Shown: positions 39,577-48,475 of the stretch, one piece after another
How positions within the stretch are numbered: the stretch's first letter is position 1
Layout: every line of letters starts with the position of its first letter
Assembly (NCBI RefSeq): GCF_002803085.1
Contig: NZ_NNBJ01000020.1
Location: 87,607 to 151,606 of the forward strand
Length of the DNA: 64,000 nt
Source: Streptomyces sp. CB01201
GTDB taxonomy: Bacteria; Actinomycetota; Actinomycetes; Streptomycetales; Streptomycetaceae
Direction: 5' to 3'
Program-made: the position numbers and the translations under genes
Notes under the pieces: model-generated
What the model saw: the letters and a program-made list of their open reading frames with translations, nothing else
What the model was told of the DNA's origin: nothing
Databases searched by the model: none

Positions 39577-40538
39577 TGCGCCCGTTCCAGCTGACCCGCA
39601 CCCTGCCCGAGGACGCCACCGGGGCCGCACTGCGCGCCGATGTGCTGCACGGGCTGGCGCAGGCCCCCAAGTCCCTTCCGCCGAAGTGGTTCTACGACGC
39701 CCGCGGCAGCGAGCTGTTCGAGGAGATCACCCGGCTTCCCGACTACTACCCGACCCGCGCCGAGCGGGAGATCCTCACCGAGCGCGCCGCCGGCATCGCC
39801 GCCGCGACCGGGGCGCACACCCTGGTCGAACTGGGTTCGGGATCCTCGGAGAAGACCCGGCTGCTCCTGGACGCGCTGCCCGGGCCGCTCACCTACATCC
39901 CGGTCGACGTGAGCGAGAGCGCGCTGGCCGGAGCGGCCGAAGGACTGCTCGCCGACCACCCGGATCTGCGCGTGCACGCCCTGATCGCCGACTTCACCCG
40001 GGTTCTCGAACTGCCCGAGGCGCCGGGGCCCCGGCTCGTCGCGTTCCTCGGCGGCACCATCGGGAATCTGCTGCCCGCCGAGCGGGCCGAATTCCTCACT
40101 TCCGTACGGAAGTTGATGGACCCGGGCGATTCGCTGCTCATCGGGACCGACCTGGTCAAGGAGGAATCCGTCCTGGTCCGCGCCTACGACGATCCCACCG
40201 GGGTGACGGCCGCGTTCAACAAGAACGTGCTCAGTGTCATCGACCGGGAACTGGACGCCGACTTCGACCCGGACGACTTCGACCACGTGGCGCTGTGGAA
40301 CCGCGAGGAGGAGTGGATCGAGATGCGGCTGCGGGCCCGCCGCGACGTGGTGGTGAAGATCCCGGAGCTCGATCTGGTGGTCCCGTTCACGGCGGGCGAG
40401 GAACTGCGCACCGAGATCTCGGCCAAGTTCCGCGAAGAGGGCGTACGGGCCGAGTTGGGCGCGGCCGGATTCGTGCCCACCCACTGGTGGACGGACGCCG
40501 CCGGGCGGTTCGCACTCTCCCTGGCGACGGCCGGCTGA
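39576..40538 (+). CDS. egtD: EgtD, L-histidine N(alpha)-methyltransferase
   Basis: A 320-residue SAM-dependent enzyme that trimethylates histidine to hercynine, the first committed step. The N-terminal segment PKWFYDARGSELFEEITRLPDYYPTRAE is diagnostic, SAM motif I is LVELGSGSSEKTR, and AFLGGTIGNLLP follows. GTG 39576 overlaps the egtC stop and has AAGGAG upstream. A 16-bp hairpin ends the operon. egtE is not next to these genes and was not seen in the window. Confidence 0.95.
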   Translation: MRPFQLTRTLPEDATGAALRADVLHGLAQAPKSLPPKWFYDARGSELFEEITRLPDYYPTRAEREILTERAAGIAAATGAHTLVELGSGSSEKTRLLLDALPGPLTYIPVDVSESALAGAAEGLLADHPDLRVHALIADFTRVLELPEAPGPRLVAFLGGTIGNLLPAERAEFLTSVRKLMDPGDSLLIGTDLVKEESVLVRAYDDPTGVTAAFNKNVLSVIDRELDADFDPDDFDHVALWNREEEWIEMRLRARRDVVVKIPELDLVVPFTAGEELRTEISAKFREEGVRAELGAAGFVPTHWWTDAAGRFALSLATAG

Positions 40539-40545
40539 GCCGAGC

Positions 40546-40585
40546 GCGCGGGTCCTGCGGCGCGCCACAGCCGCAGGACCCGCGC
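40546..40585 (+). terminator. Terminator of the egtABCD operon
   Basis: Perfect 16-bp stem, GCGCGGGTCCTGCGGC (40546-40561) and its complement (40570-40585), with an 8-nt loop, starting 8 bases after egtD. It lies between convergent genes and could act both ways. Confidence 0.85.
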
Positions 40586-40633
40586 CCCGTGCGGGGACCC
40601 GCGCCCGTGCGCGAGTCACCCGCCCGTACGGGA

Positions 40634-41080
40634 TCAGTGGCCGCCGGGCACCGCCTCCAGGACGAACACGGGGATGTCACGGTCCGTCTTCTCCTGGTAG
40701 TCCGCGTAGTTGGGGAACGCCGCGACGGCGCGCTCCCACCATTCGGCCTTCTCCTCGCCGGTCACCTCACGGGCCGTCATGTCCTGCCGTTCGGTGCCGT
40801 CCTGGAGCTCGACGCGGGGGTCGGCGACGATGTTGTGGTACCAGAGCGGGTTCTTGGGCGCGCCGCCGAGGGAGGCCACCACCGCGTACCGGCCGTCGTG
40901 CTCGACCCGCATCACGGGGGACTTGCGCAGCTTGCCGCTCTTGGCGCCGCGCGTCGTCAGCAGGACCACCCGCATGCCGTTCATCGACATTCCCTTGGCT
41001 CCGCCGGATTGCTCGATGAGCTCGACCTGTTTGCGCACCCATGCGGTGGGGGTCGGCTCGTACTCGCCGTCGAGAGGCAT
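40634..41080 (-). CDS. Nitroreductase family deazaflavin (F420)-dependent oxidoreductase
   Basis: A 148-residue DDN-type protein (DUF385). Conserved elements are VVLLTTRGAKSGKLRKSPVMRV, YAVVASLGGAPKNPLWYHNIVADP and a C-terminal QEKTDRDIPVFVLE. Family members reduce substrates with F420H2 or bind menaquinone. ATG 41080 starts MPLDGEYEPTP, typical for the family. It is divergent from the DUF2243 gene. Confidence 0.85.
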   Translation of the reverse strand: MPLDGEYEPTPTAWVRKQVELIEQSGGAKGMSMNGMRVVLLTTRGAKSGKLRKSPVMRVEHDGRYAVVASLGGAPKNPLWYHNIVADPRVELQDGTERQDMTAREVTGEEKAEWWERAVAAFPNYADYQEKTDRDIPVFVLEAVPGGH

Positions 41081-41342
41081 GCTGGGGTCCCTTCGTCCGT
41101 GAACCTGCGGGCCGGCCGGTTCGGCCGGCCTCTGGCCGAACGCCGTCGGCTCCCCCCATCTTCCCCGCGCCGTCCGCCTTCCGCGCCGAAGGCCGCCGGA
41201 GCGGGGCAGGAAGGCCGGAATCCGCCGAACGGAGCAGGAAGGCCTGATGCGAACGCTTGCCCGCCACGGGTGCGGGCAGCGGACAGGATGTGCAGCTCCG
41301 CGTCGGACGATCTTCCGCAGACTCCCCGAGGATGTGCCCCCG

Positions 41343-41861
41343 ATGGCGACTCCCGCCGCTTCCCAGCGCCCTCCGCAGCCCCCTCCCCAGCCCTCGCGGG
41401 GCAGACCGCTGCGGGCCCGTACGGCCTGGTCGGGCGCGCTCATCGGCGTGGGCATCGCCTCCTTCGTCGACGAGACGGTCTTCCACCAGCTGTTGCACTG
41501 GCACCACTTCTACGACCGCTCCACCCCGGGCGTCGCCCTGGTCTCCGACGGCCTGTTCCACGCCTTCGGCTGGTTCGCCGTGGTCATCGGCCTGGTCCTG
41601 GTCGCCGACCTGCGCCATCGGGCGGCCCTGGTGCCACGCGCGCTCGTCGGCGGCATCCTGGCCGGCACGGGGGCCTTCCAGCTCTACGACGGCACGGTCC
41701 AGCACAAGCTGATGGGGCTGCACCAGATCAGGTACCACGTCGACCTCGTGCCGTACGACCTGACGTGGAACGTCCTCGCCGTGGTGTTCATCGGTGCGGG
41801 AGCAGGCCTGCTCCTCGGCGCCGCCCGTAGCCCCAACTCAGCTTCTGGCGCCACTTCTTGA
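41343..41861 (+). CDS. DUF2243 membrane protein
   Basis: A 172-residue protein with four hydrophobic segments and a Pro-rich N-terminus. FVDETVFHQLLHWHHFYDR and LYDGTVQHKLMGLHQIRY carry clusters of histidines between segments, typical of DUF2243 and suggestive of metal or heme contact. The TGA overlaps the next ATG (TGATG), so it is coupled to the CtaG-like gene. A GTG at 41334 is an alternative start. Confidence 0.8.
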   Translation: MATPAASQRPPQPPPQPSRGRPLRARTAWSGALIGVGIASFVDETVFHQLLHWHHFYDRSTPGVALVSDGLFHAFGWFAVVIGLVLVADLRHRAALVPRALVGGILAGTGAFQLYDGTVQHKLMGLHQIRYHVDLVPYDLTWNVLAVVFIGAGAGLLLGAARSPNSASGATS

Positions 41862-42673
41862 TGCATCAACAGCAGGACGGGCGGCTCGCACTCCTCGCGG
41901 CCGGGCTCGCGCTGAGCGGGGCGGTCGCCTATGTGCTCGCGGCGTCCCGGCTACGAAGGCGCGGGGACCGCTGGTCGCCGCTGCGCGACCTCTCCTTCAC
42001 GGCGGGGGCGGCCGGGCTGGTGGCGGCGGCCCTCGTCGCACCGCCCGGTGGCCCCTTCACGGCCCACATGGCCCAGCACCTGGCCACCGGGATGGCGGCC
42101 CCGCTGCTGCTCGTCCTCGGCCGTCCGGTCACGCTCGCGCTGCGCTCGCTGCCGGCGGGCGGTCACCGGGCTCTCCTCGCCGTGCTGCGCTCGCGTCCGA
42201 TCGGGGTGCTGACCCGTGTGCCGGTGGCCGCGCTGCTCGATGTGGGCGGCCTGTGGCTGCTGTACCGCGGCCCGCTCTTCGCGGCCGCACACGAACGGCC
42301 CTGGCTCGCGGCCCTGGTCCAGGTGCATGTCTTCGCGGCGGGGCTGCTGTTCACCTCCGTCGTCTGCGCGCTCGACCCGCTGCCACGCCGGCCGGGCACC
42401 GTCGCCAGATCGGCGGCGCTGGTCGGCGCGGGAGCCGCGCACGCCGTTCTCGCCAAGCTCCTGTACGCGGCTCCCCCGCCCGGCACCGGCTTCGGCGCGC
42501 CCGACCTCGCGGCCGCCGCCGAGCTCATGTACTACGGCGGCGACCTGGTGGAGATCGCCCTGGCGGCCGTCGTCGGACTCCGGTGGTACGCGGCGTCCGG
42601 CCGTCGCCTCGCCCGCGAGAGGCGGCGCGGGGCGAGGGCCGAGCCGCCCGCCTCAGCCTCGTACGGTCAGTGA
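41861..42673 (+). CDS. Cytochrome c oxidase assembly (CtaG/caa3-type) membrane protein
   Basis: A 270-residue integral membrane protein with about seven segments. FTAHMAQHLATGMAAPLLLVLGRPVTLALR is the family signature, with histidines placed to bind copper; VQVHVFAAGLLF and AELMYYGGDLVEIALA follow. CtaG proteins deliver copper to oxidase subunit I. It overlaps DUF2243 upstream, and its last 21 bases overlap the 3' end of the convergent NDH-2 gene. Confidence 0.85.
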   Translation: MHQQQDGRLALLAAGLALSGAVAYVLAASRLRRRGDRWSPLRDLSFTAGAAGLVAAALVAPPGGPFTAHMAQHLATGMAAPLLLVLGRPVTLALRSLPAGGHRALLAVLRSRPIGVLTRVPVAALLDVGGLWLLYRGPLFAAAHERPWLAALVQVHVFAAGLLFTSVVCALDPLPRRPGTVARSAALVGAGAAHAVLAKLLYAAPPPGTGFGAPDLAAAAELMYYGGDLVEIALAAVVGLRWYAASGRRLARERRRGARAEPPASASYGQ

Positions 42674-44014
42674 GGCCGTGTGCGCGCGGACCTGCTCCGG
42701 GGTCAGATAGGCGTCCGTGTACTCGAAGTCCTTCAAGGTGGCGGCCTTCTGCGCCTGGAAGCCGGTGCGCACGAAGTCGTCGCCCGCGACCGCGTTCAGC
42801 ATCCAGTTGGTCAGGACCCTGGTCTTGGCGACGTTGGTGCGCAGCGCCGACCAGTGGTATCCGCGGGCCACCGCCTGGGCGGGCAGACCGCGCAGCTCGA
42901 TGCCGAGCGGCTTGGACACGGCGTCGCGGCCGCCGAGGTCCACGACCAGGCCGAGGTCCTTGTGGATGTAGGGCGCGAGCGGCTGGTTGCGCAGCGAGGC
43001 CACGATGTTGTCGGCGAGCCTGGGGCCCTGGCGCATCGCGTGCTGTGCGGTGGGCGGGCAGAACGCGCCCTCGCCCTTGGCGAGGTCGGGCACCGCGGCC
43101 GCGTCGCCGAGCGCGAACACGCCGTCCATGCCGGGCACGGTCATCTCGGGGGTGACCAGGAGCCGGCCGCGCTCGGTCTCCGCGCCGAGGGTGCCCACCA
43201 AGGGGCTTGCGGCCACCCCCGCCGTCCAGATGAGGGTGCGGCAGGGCAGTACGCGGCCGTCGGTGAAGGTGACCTTGTCCGGGCCCGCCTCGGCGATCGA
43301 GACGCCCAGCGACACCTCGATACCGCGCTTCTGGAGGATCTCCAGGGCGGCCTTGCCGAGCTTGTCGCCCAGTTCCGGCATGAGCTTGGGCGCGATGTCG
43401 ATGAGGTGCCACTTGATCTGGCGCGGGTCGAGACGCGGGTAGCGCTTGACCGCGTTCGTGGTGATCCGCTGGAGGCAGGCGGCCGTCTCGGTGCCCGCGT
43501 AACCGCCGCCGACCACGACGAAGCGCAGCCGGGAGGCCCGCTCGTCCTCGTCGTCGCTGGCGTCGGCCAGGTCGAGCTGGGAGATGACGTGGTCGCGGAT
43601 GTAGGCGGCCTCCGCGAGGGTCTTCATGCCGCGGGCGTTCTCGACGAGGCCGGGAATGTCGAAGGTGCGGGTCACACTGCCGGGGGCCAGAACGATGTAG
43701 TCGTACGGCTGGTCGAGTGTTTCGCCGGTGATCTTGCGGATGACGCAGATCTTCGCCTTGGGGTCCACTCCGATGGCGCCGCCCGGGATGATCCGGGTGC
43801 GGTGCTTGGCGCTGCGCCGCAGCGAGACGGCCACCGACTGCGGTGTGAGCACCCCCGAGGCGACCTGGGGCAGCAGGGGCAGGTAGAGCTGGTACGAGAA
43901 CGGGGTGACCAGGGAGATCTCCGCTTCTCCCGGTTGGAGGCGGCGTTCCAGGCGCCGTACGCATTCGACTCCGGCGAAGCCGGCGCCTACGACGAGAATC
44001 CTCGGTCGTGCCAC
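42653..44014 (-). CDS. ndh: Type II NADH dehydrogenase (NDH-2)
   Basis: A 453-residue single-subunit flavoprotein passing electrons from NADH to menaquinone without proton pumping. ILVVGAGFAGVECVRRL binds FAD, VVVGGGYAGTETAACL binds NAD, and GVFALGDAAAV is the second FAD contact. Length and the C-terminal amphipathic region fit membrane-associated NDH-2. It starts at GTG 44014 behind GGAAAGGA. Its 3' end overlaps the CtaG-like gene, so antisense interference is possible. Confidence 0.85.
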   Translation of the reverse strand: MARPRILVVGAGFAGVECVRRLERRLQPGEAEISLVTPFSYQLYLPLLPQVASGVLTPQSVAVSLRRSAKHRTRIIPGGAIGVDPKAKICVIRKITGETLDQPYDYIVLAPGSVTRTFDIPGLVENARGMKTLAEAAYIRDHVISQLDLADASDDEDERASRLRFVVVGGGYAGTETAACLQRITTNAVKRYPRLDPRQIKWHLIDIAPKLMPELGDKLGKAALEILQKRGIEVSLGVSIAEAGPDKVTFTDGRVLPCRTLIWTAGVAASPLVGTLGAETERGRLLVTPEMTVPGMDGVFALGDAAAVPDLAKGEGAFCPPTAQHAMRQGPRLADNIVASLRNQPLAPYIHKDLGLVVDLGGRDAVSKPLGIELRGLPAQAVARGYHWSALRTNVAKTRVLTNWMLNAVAGDDFVRTGFQAQKAATLKDFEYTDAYLTPEQVRAHTASLTVRG

Positions 44015-44163
44015 GGTGTGCGTCCTTTCCCTGGGACCTGAGAACGGGGACGAGAACTGGGCCCGTCCACTGCCCGAGTGCCCCTGACCGGCGTTCGTCA
44101 ACATCCCCATAGTGATCAACCCGGCGCGGGCGCACCACCGAATGCCGCCACCCGGCCATGCGA

Positions 44164-44208
44164 AACGGCGCCGCCCGGCCGGAATGGATCCGGCCGGGCG
44201 GCGCCGTT
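44164..44208 (-). terminator. Strong terminator after the cyclophilin gene
   Basis: Perfect 20-bp stem (44164-44183 with 44189-44208) and a 5-nt loop, 18 bases beyond the cyclophilin stop. One of the longest perfect hairpins in the window. Confidence 0.9.
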
Positions 44209-44225
44209 CGTGCGCGGGGCGGACG

Positions 44226-44717
44226 TCAGGCGACGACGCCGCTCTCGCTGATGACGACGGTGGCGCGCGGGGCGCCGCTGCGGGTGCCGAGCGCCTCGAT
44301 CTTCTTCACGAGGTCCTCGCCCTCGACGACCTCGCCGAAGACGACGTGCTTGCCGTCCAGCCAGGGGGTGACGACGGTCGTCACGAAGAACTGGGAGCCG
44401 TTGGTGCCGGGGCCGCGGTTGGCCATCGAGAGCAGGAACGGCCGGTCGTGCTTGAGCGTGAAGTTCTCGTCGGCGAAGGTGGCGCCGAAGATGCTCTTGC
44501 CGCCGGTGCCGTTGCCGTGCGTGAAGTCACCGCCCTGGAGCATGAACTCGGGGATGACGCGGTGGAAGGAGGAGCCGGCGTAGCCGTAGCCGTTCTCGCC
44601 GGTGGACAGCTCGCGGAAGTTGCGGGCCGTCTCCGGGACGACGTCGTCGAAGAGCCGGAAGACGATACGGCCGGCGTTCTCGCCGTCAATGGTGATGTCG
44701 AAGTAAACGTTCTGCAT
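44226..44717 (-). CDS. Cyclophilin-type peptidyl-prolyl cis-trans isomerase
   Basis: A 163-residue cytosolic cyclophilin that speeds cis-trans isomerisation of proline bonds. SSFHRVIPEFMLQGGDFTHGNGTGG has the catalytic Arg in FHRV; LSMANRGPGTNGSQFFVT and TPWLDGKHVVFG complete the active site with its Trp. ATG 44717 begins MQNVYFDITID. It is monocistronic, with a strong downstream hairpin. Confidence 0.95.
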   Translation of the reverse strand: MQNVYFDITIDGENAGRIVFRLFDDVVPETARNFRELSTGENGYGYAGSSFHRVIPEFMLQGGDFTHGNGTGGKSIFGATFADENFTLKHDRPFLLSMANRGPGTNGSQFFVTTVVTPWLDGKHVVFGEVVEGEDLVKKIEALGTRSGAPRATVVISESGVVA

Positions 44718-44811
44718 GGCCCCATCCTGACATCCATCCTCCCCCGGCCCGATCCCGGCTCGCCCCAAGGCTCCCCCGGGGCCCGGATCAGGACCCGGAT
44801 CGGGGCCCGGC

Positions 44812-46065
44812 TCAGGGGAACAGGAGGGACGTGATGAGTCCGGATGCGGTCTTCGCGGCCTTCTTGGGATCGGCCCCGTTCAGGACGGCCGTCATGTACG
44901 GCTTGATGGGGTTGTCCGCCTCGACGGCGGGCCACTGCGGCGAGTTGGGGGTGGCCCGGCCCTGGGCGGCGCCCTTGGCCATGGTGGCGGTGCCGGCCTG
45001 GCCCTCGACGGCGGGCGCCAGGCTGGACTTGTTGGGGACGTAGTTCATCGTCGTGGCCAGGTCGGTCTGCCACTTCTCGCCGGTCAGCGCCGCGACGACC
45101 TGGACGGCCTGCGCCCGGTGCGCGGTCCGGCGCGGAATGATCAGGTCCGAGCCGCCGGTGAAGACCGCGCCCGGCTTGGCGTCGGTGGGCCCCGGGATCG
45201 GGAAGTAGCCCAGCTTGTCGGCGAGGGCCGGGTTCGCCTTCTGGATGGCCTTGGCCGCGCCGGGCACCGCGATCATCTGCGCGACGTTGCCCTTGGCGAA
45301 GACGCCGGCTTGCGGCGGGGTCTCCTCGTCGGCGTTCCTCGGGCCCCTGCCGAGCGCCTGGAGCTGCTTGTAGAACTCCATTCCGCGCAGCGCGGCCGGA
45401 CTGTCGAGGGTGCCCTTCCAGTCGCCGGTGTCCTCCTGGGCCAGCTGCCCGCCCTCGTCCCAGATGAATCCGGCCAGCGTGTACCAGTCCTGCCCGGACA
45501 GGTAAATCCCTTGGTTTCCGCCGGAGTTGAGCTTCGCCGTGTCGGCCAGCCACTCCGCGCGGTCCTTCGGCGGCTTGGCGATCCCGGCGGCCGCGAAGAG
45601 GTCCTTGTTGTAGATGACGACGCGATTGGCGGCGTACCACGGGATGCCGTACTGCATGCCGTCCACGTTGCCCGGCTGGGCGAGACCGGGCAGCCAGGCG
45701 TCGCTGCCCCAGTCCCGGATCGACTCCAGGGTCATGTCGAGCAGGCCGCCGCTGGCCGCGTACTGGGGAACCTGGGTGTTGCCGACCTCGATGACGTCGG
45801 GCGCGTCCTTGCCCTTCAGAGCGGCGTCGATCTTCTCGCCGATGCCGGTCCACTCCTGGATCCGGACATCGAGCTCGACGTTCTTGTGCTGCTTCTCGAA
45901 GTCCCGCTCGAAGCGCTGCACGAAGTCGTCGGACGCGCTGTTGCGCATCAGCCAGACGGTCACCTTGGTGGTGTCGCCGCCGAATCCCGGCAGTGTGCCG
46001 CAGCCGCCGGCGGCAGTGACCGACACCAGCGCGAGCGAGCAGGCAAGGGCACGATGAATCCTCAC
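44812..46065 (-). CDS. DasA-like sugar-binding lipoprotein of an ABC transporter
   Basis: A 417-residue extracellular solute-binding lipoprotein (lipobox AAGGC, Cys22). VTVWLMRNSASDDFV, DAPDVIEVGNTQVPQYAASGGLLDMT and GIPWYAANRVVIYNKDLFAAAGI closely follow DasA, the N,N'-diacetylchitobiose-binding protein of Streptomyces. The binding function is supported by a DasR-type operator 90 bases upstream. No permease or ATPase genes are adjacent, so it must borrow membrane subunits encoded elsewhere. An orphan paralogue of dasA is the best reading. Confidence 0.85.
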   Translation of the reverse strand: MRIHRALACSLALVSVTAAGGCGTLPGFGGDTTKVTVWLMRNSASDDFVQRFERDFEKQHKNVELDVRIQEWTGIGEKIDAALKGKDAPDVIEVGNTQVPQYAASGGLLDMTLESIRDWGSDAWLPGLAQPGNVDGMQYGIPWYAANRVVIYNKDLFAAAGIAKPPKDRAEWLADTAKLNSGGNQGIYLSGQDWYTLAGFIWDEGGQLAQEDTGDWKGTLDSPAALRGMEFYKQLQALGRGPRNADEETPPQAGVFAKGNVAQMIAVPGAAKAIQKANPALADKLGYFPIPGPTDAKPGAVFTGGSDLIIPRRTAHRAQAVQVVAALTGEKWQTDLATTMNYVPNKSSLAPAVEGQAGTATMAKGAAQGRATPNSPQWPAVEADNPIKPYMTAVLNGADPKKAAKTASGLITSLLFP

Positions 46066-46154
46066 GAAAGGTCACCTTCTGCGTGTGGGCAAGCAGTCAT
46101 GACCCGACATGGGGGGCAAGCGCGATGAGCTTGTTCGGGTGTTGTTCCGTGAGT

Positions 46155-46168
46155 TTGGTATGGACCAA
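46155..46168 (-). promoter_or_regulatory. DasR-type operator (dre) upstream of the DasA-like gene
   Basis: On the minus strand TTGGTCCATACCAA, preceded by TTGACC (plus 46175-46180) six bases upstream. The chitinase promoter at 50961-50985 has TTGACC and then TTGGTCCAGACCAA in the same layout, 13 of 14 bases identical. The core TGGTCCAnACCA agrees with the known dre consensus bound by the GntR regulator DasR. Confidence 0.8.
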
Positions 46169-46306
46169 TGAGGTGGTCAAGCCCCGGCGGGTGCCGAACT
46201 TTTCCGGCCATCGGCGGACGGCTGCCGCCGGGGCGCCTGCCGCTGTCTCGCGGAGTGCGGCGGGGTGGGGCACGGTGGAGTAACGCGACGAGAGGAGAGC
46301 ACCTCC

Positions 46307-46528
46307 ATGTCCACCCACACGTACCGCGTCAGCGAGATCGTCGGCACCTCCCACGAGGGCGTCGACCAGGCCATCCGCAACGGGGTGGCCCGTGCGGCGC
46401 AGACCCTGCGCAACCTGGACTGGTTCGAGGTGACCCAGGTCCGGGGCCACATCGAGAACGGTGTCGTCGAGCACTACCAGGTCGGGCTCAAGGTGGGCTT
46501 CCGCCTGGACGACGACGCGGAGGTCTGA
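46307..46528 (+). CDS. Dodecin
   Basis: A 73-residue flavin-storage protein that forms a dodecamer. TYRVSEIVGTSHEGVDQAIRNGVARAAQTLRNLDWFEVTQVRGHIENG with the conserved Trp (NLDWFEV) for isoalloxazine stacking, and YQVGLKVGFRLD as the last strand. GAGGAGAG precedes the ATG. The divergent neighbour is the DasA-like gene. Confidence 0.95.
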   Translation: MSTHTYRVSEIVGTSHEGVDQAIRNGVARAAQTLRNLDWFEVTQVRGHIENGVVEHYQVGLKVGFRLDDDAEV

Positions 46529-46570
46529 GCCCCGGGCTCCGCCCGGGGGTACGGCTCCGCACCTCGGGTA

Positions 46571-46656
46571 CGGGTACGCGCCTGGCCCCTCAGGTGCGTC
46601 CCTGCGGTGCGTTCCTCCGATGCGGGTACGCGCCTCGGGTCCCTCAGGTGCGGCCC
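46571..46656. repeat. Imperfect direct repeat downstream of dodecin
   Basis: A segment of about 33 bp at 46571-46603 recurs at 46623-46656 with small changes (shared cores CGGGTACGCGCCT and CCCTCAGGTGCG). The second copy runs into the 3' end of the HAD gene. Confidence 0.6.
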
Positions 46657-47132
46657 TCGCGCTCCTGCGCGTCCTTCAGCGCGGCACCGGCCTCGGTCCA
46701 GCGTGCGCGTACGACCCGGAATCCGGCCCGCTCGGCGGCGTCGCAAACCAGCTCGTCGTCGTCGACCAGCATCCGGATCTCGCGGTCGCGGCCCAGGCGG
46801 CGCAGGATCTCCAGCTTGGTGACGCGGGCGGGCCGCCGGTCGTCGTTGCGCCGCATGTGTACGGTGCCGGCCGGCAGGCCCTGCTCGGCGAGCCACGCCA
46901 CGGTGTCCCGGCGACAGCGCTCGGGCCGCCCGGTGAGGTAGACGACCTCGCACTCCTCGGCGGCCGCCGCGCACAGCGCCACGCCCTCGGCCAGCGGAGG
47001 GTCGGCGGGGGCTGCGGTGAAGAACGCGTCCCAGTCGCGCGGCTTGCGGTCGAGGAAGCGCTGGCGGTGCGAGCTGTCGGCGAGGGTGCCGTCCAGGTCG
47101 AATACGGCGAACGGCCGGGTTTTTTCGATCAC
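46644..47132 (-). CDS. HAD-superfamily phosphatase
   Basis: A 162-residue HAD phosphatase. Motif I is FDLDGTLADS with the nucleophile Asp, motif II is VVYLTGRPE, and motif IV is MLVDDDELVCDAA. Size and the TGRPE motif resemble the phosphatase domain of polynucleotide kinase/phosphatases and the acid-phosphatase-like HADs. The substrate is unknown. Transcription converges on dodecin. Confidence 0.8.
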   Translation of the reverse strand: MIEKTRPFAVFDLDGTLADSSHRQRFLDRKPRDWDAFFTAAPADPPLAEGVALCAAAAEECEVVYLTGRPERCRRDTVAWLAEQGLPAGTVHMRRNDDRRPARVTKLEILRRLGRDREIRMLVDDDELVCDAAERAGFRVVRARWTEAGAALKDAQEREGRT

Positions 47133-47395
47133 GCGCCCAGGCTAGAGCGCGGGCGCCGGGCCGGTCGTGGCGGGCCGGTGTGGCGGGCCCGGGTCTGGCG
47201 GGCCCGGGCCTGGCGTGCTGCTGCGGCGGGTCGTCCCGGCTGGGCGGGGTCGTGGCTCGCGGGGCCGTGCGGGGGTGCGCGGGACGGCTCGCGCGGGGCG
47301 GTGCGGGCGCGCGCGGGACGGCGGTGCGCGGGAGCAGGCCGTGAGCAGCTCGGGAATCCTGGCGCGGCGCAGGCGTTGAACGTGAGGTGAGCTCA
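47133..47395. other. GC-extreme intergenic region
   Basis: About 260 bases between the divergent HAD and LLM genes, made largely of variations on GCGGGCCCGGG and GCGCGGGACGG. No gene or clear promoter pair was recognised. Confidence 0.4.
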
Positions 47396-48427
47396 ATGAT
47401 CGCGGCAACCCGCTTCTCCGTACTCGACCGCTCGCGCACCCGCGCCGGGCACGACGGGCCGCAGGCACTGCGGGACACCGTGGCGCTGGCCGGCGAGGCC
47501 GAGCGGCTCGGCTACCACCGCTTCTGGGTCTCCGAGCACCACTCGGTGCCCGGCGTCGCCGGATCCGCCCCCACCGTCCTGGCCGCGGCCGTCGCCTCGG
47601 CCACCGCCACGATCCGGGTCGGCACCGGCGGTGTGATGCTGCCCAACCACCAACCCCTCGTCGTGGCCGAGCAGTTCGGGGTCCTCGCATCGCTCTTCCC
47701 GGGCCGGATCGACATGGGACTCGGCCGGTCGGTGGGCTTCACCGACGGGATACGCAAGGCGCTCGGCCGGGGCAAGGAGGACGCCGACGACTTCGGCGGG
47801 CAGCTAGCCGAACTGCTCGGCTACTTCGACGGGACCCAGCGGGCCCACCCCCAGGTCCACGCCCGCCCCGCCGAGGGCCTGTCCGTACCCGCCTTCGTGC
47901 TGGCCACCGGCAAGGGCGCACGGGTCGCCGCAGCAGCCGGGCTGCCCCTCGTCATCGCGAACGTCCGGGGCGAGGACGCGATGCTGCGGGCCATCGACGA
48001 CTACCGCGCCTCCTTCCGCCCCTCCGCGCGGTCCGAGCACCCGTACGTCGTCCTCTCCGGCACCGTGGCCGTCGCGGACACCAGCGAGGAGGCCCGCCGG
48101 ATCCTGCTCCCGGAGGCCTGGTCGACGGCGTACTCCCGCACCCGCGGCGAGTTCCCGCCCCTGTCCCCCGCCGAGGACGTGCTGTCCCGGACGATGACCG
48201 ACCGCGAGCGTGCGCTGTTCGAGGAGGCGCTGCGCGGGCAGGTGTACGGCACCGAGGAGCAGGTGGCCGATGCCCTGGAGAAGGTCATCGGGCACAGCGG
48301 CGCCGACGAGTTCCTGGTCACCACGAGCACATACGACCGCACGGCCTTGATCGGCTCCTACCGCCGGCTGGCCCGGCTCGCGGGCCTGGGCGCGGCTTCG
48401 GCGTCCGCGGGTCACGGACGCCCGTAG
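47396..48427 (+). CDS. LLM class flavin-dependent oxidoreductase
   Basis: A 343-residue luciferase-like monooxygenase fold protein. RFWVSEHHSVPGVAGSAPTVLAAAVASATATIRVGTGGVMLPNHQPLVVAEQFG is the family signature, and PGRIDMGLGRS follows. The subgroup (MsnO8-like) uses FMN; the substrate is unknown. ATG 47396 is preferred over GTG 47387 because GAGGTGA is then correctly spaced. It precedes the UvrA-like gene by 48 bases and may be co-transcribed with it. Confidence 0.85.
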   Translation: MIAATRFSVLDRSRTRAGHDGPQALRDTVALAGEAERLGYHRFWVSEHHSVPGVAGSAPTVLAAAVASATATIRVGTGGVMLPNHQPLVVAEQFGVLASLFPGRIDMGLGRSVGFTDGIRKALGRGKEDADDFGGQLAELLGYFDGTQRAHPQVHARPAEGLSVPAFVLATGKGARVAAAAGLPLVIANVRGEDAMLRAIDDYRASFRPSARSEHPYVVLSGTVAVADTSEEARRILLPEAWSTAYSRTRGEFPPLSPAEDVLSRTMTDRERALFEEALRGQVYGTEEQVADALEKVIGHSGADEFLVTTSTYDRTALIGSYRRLARLAGLGAASASAGHGRP

Positions 48428-48475
48428 CCCCCAAGCTGAAGATCACGGATGCGCGTCCGGCCGTAGAATTCCGGT

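Noticed and set aside
44765..44815. Repeated GGCCCGGATC motif as a terminator of the DasA-like gene
   Set aside because: The copies are direct repeats with poor inverted pairing, so no stable hairpin could be argued.
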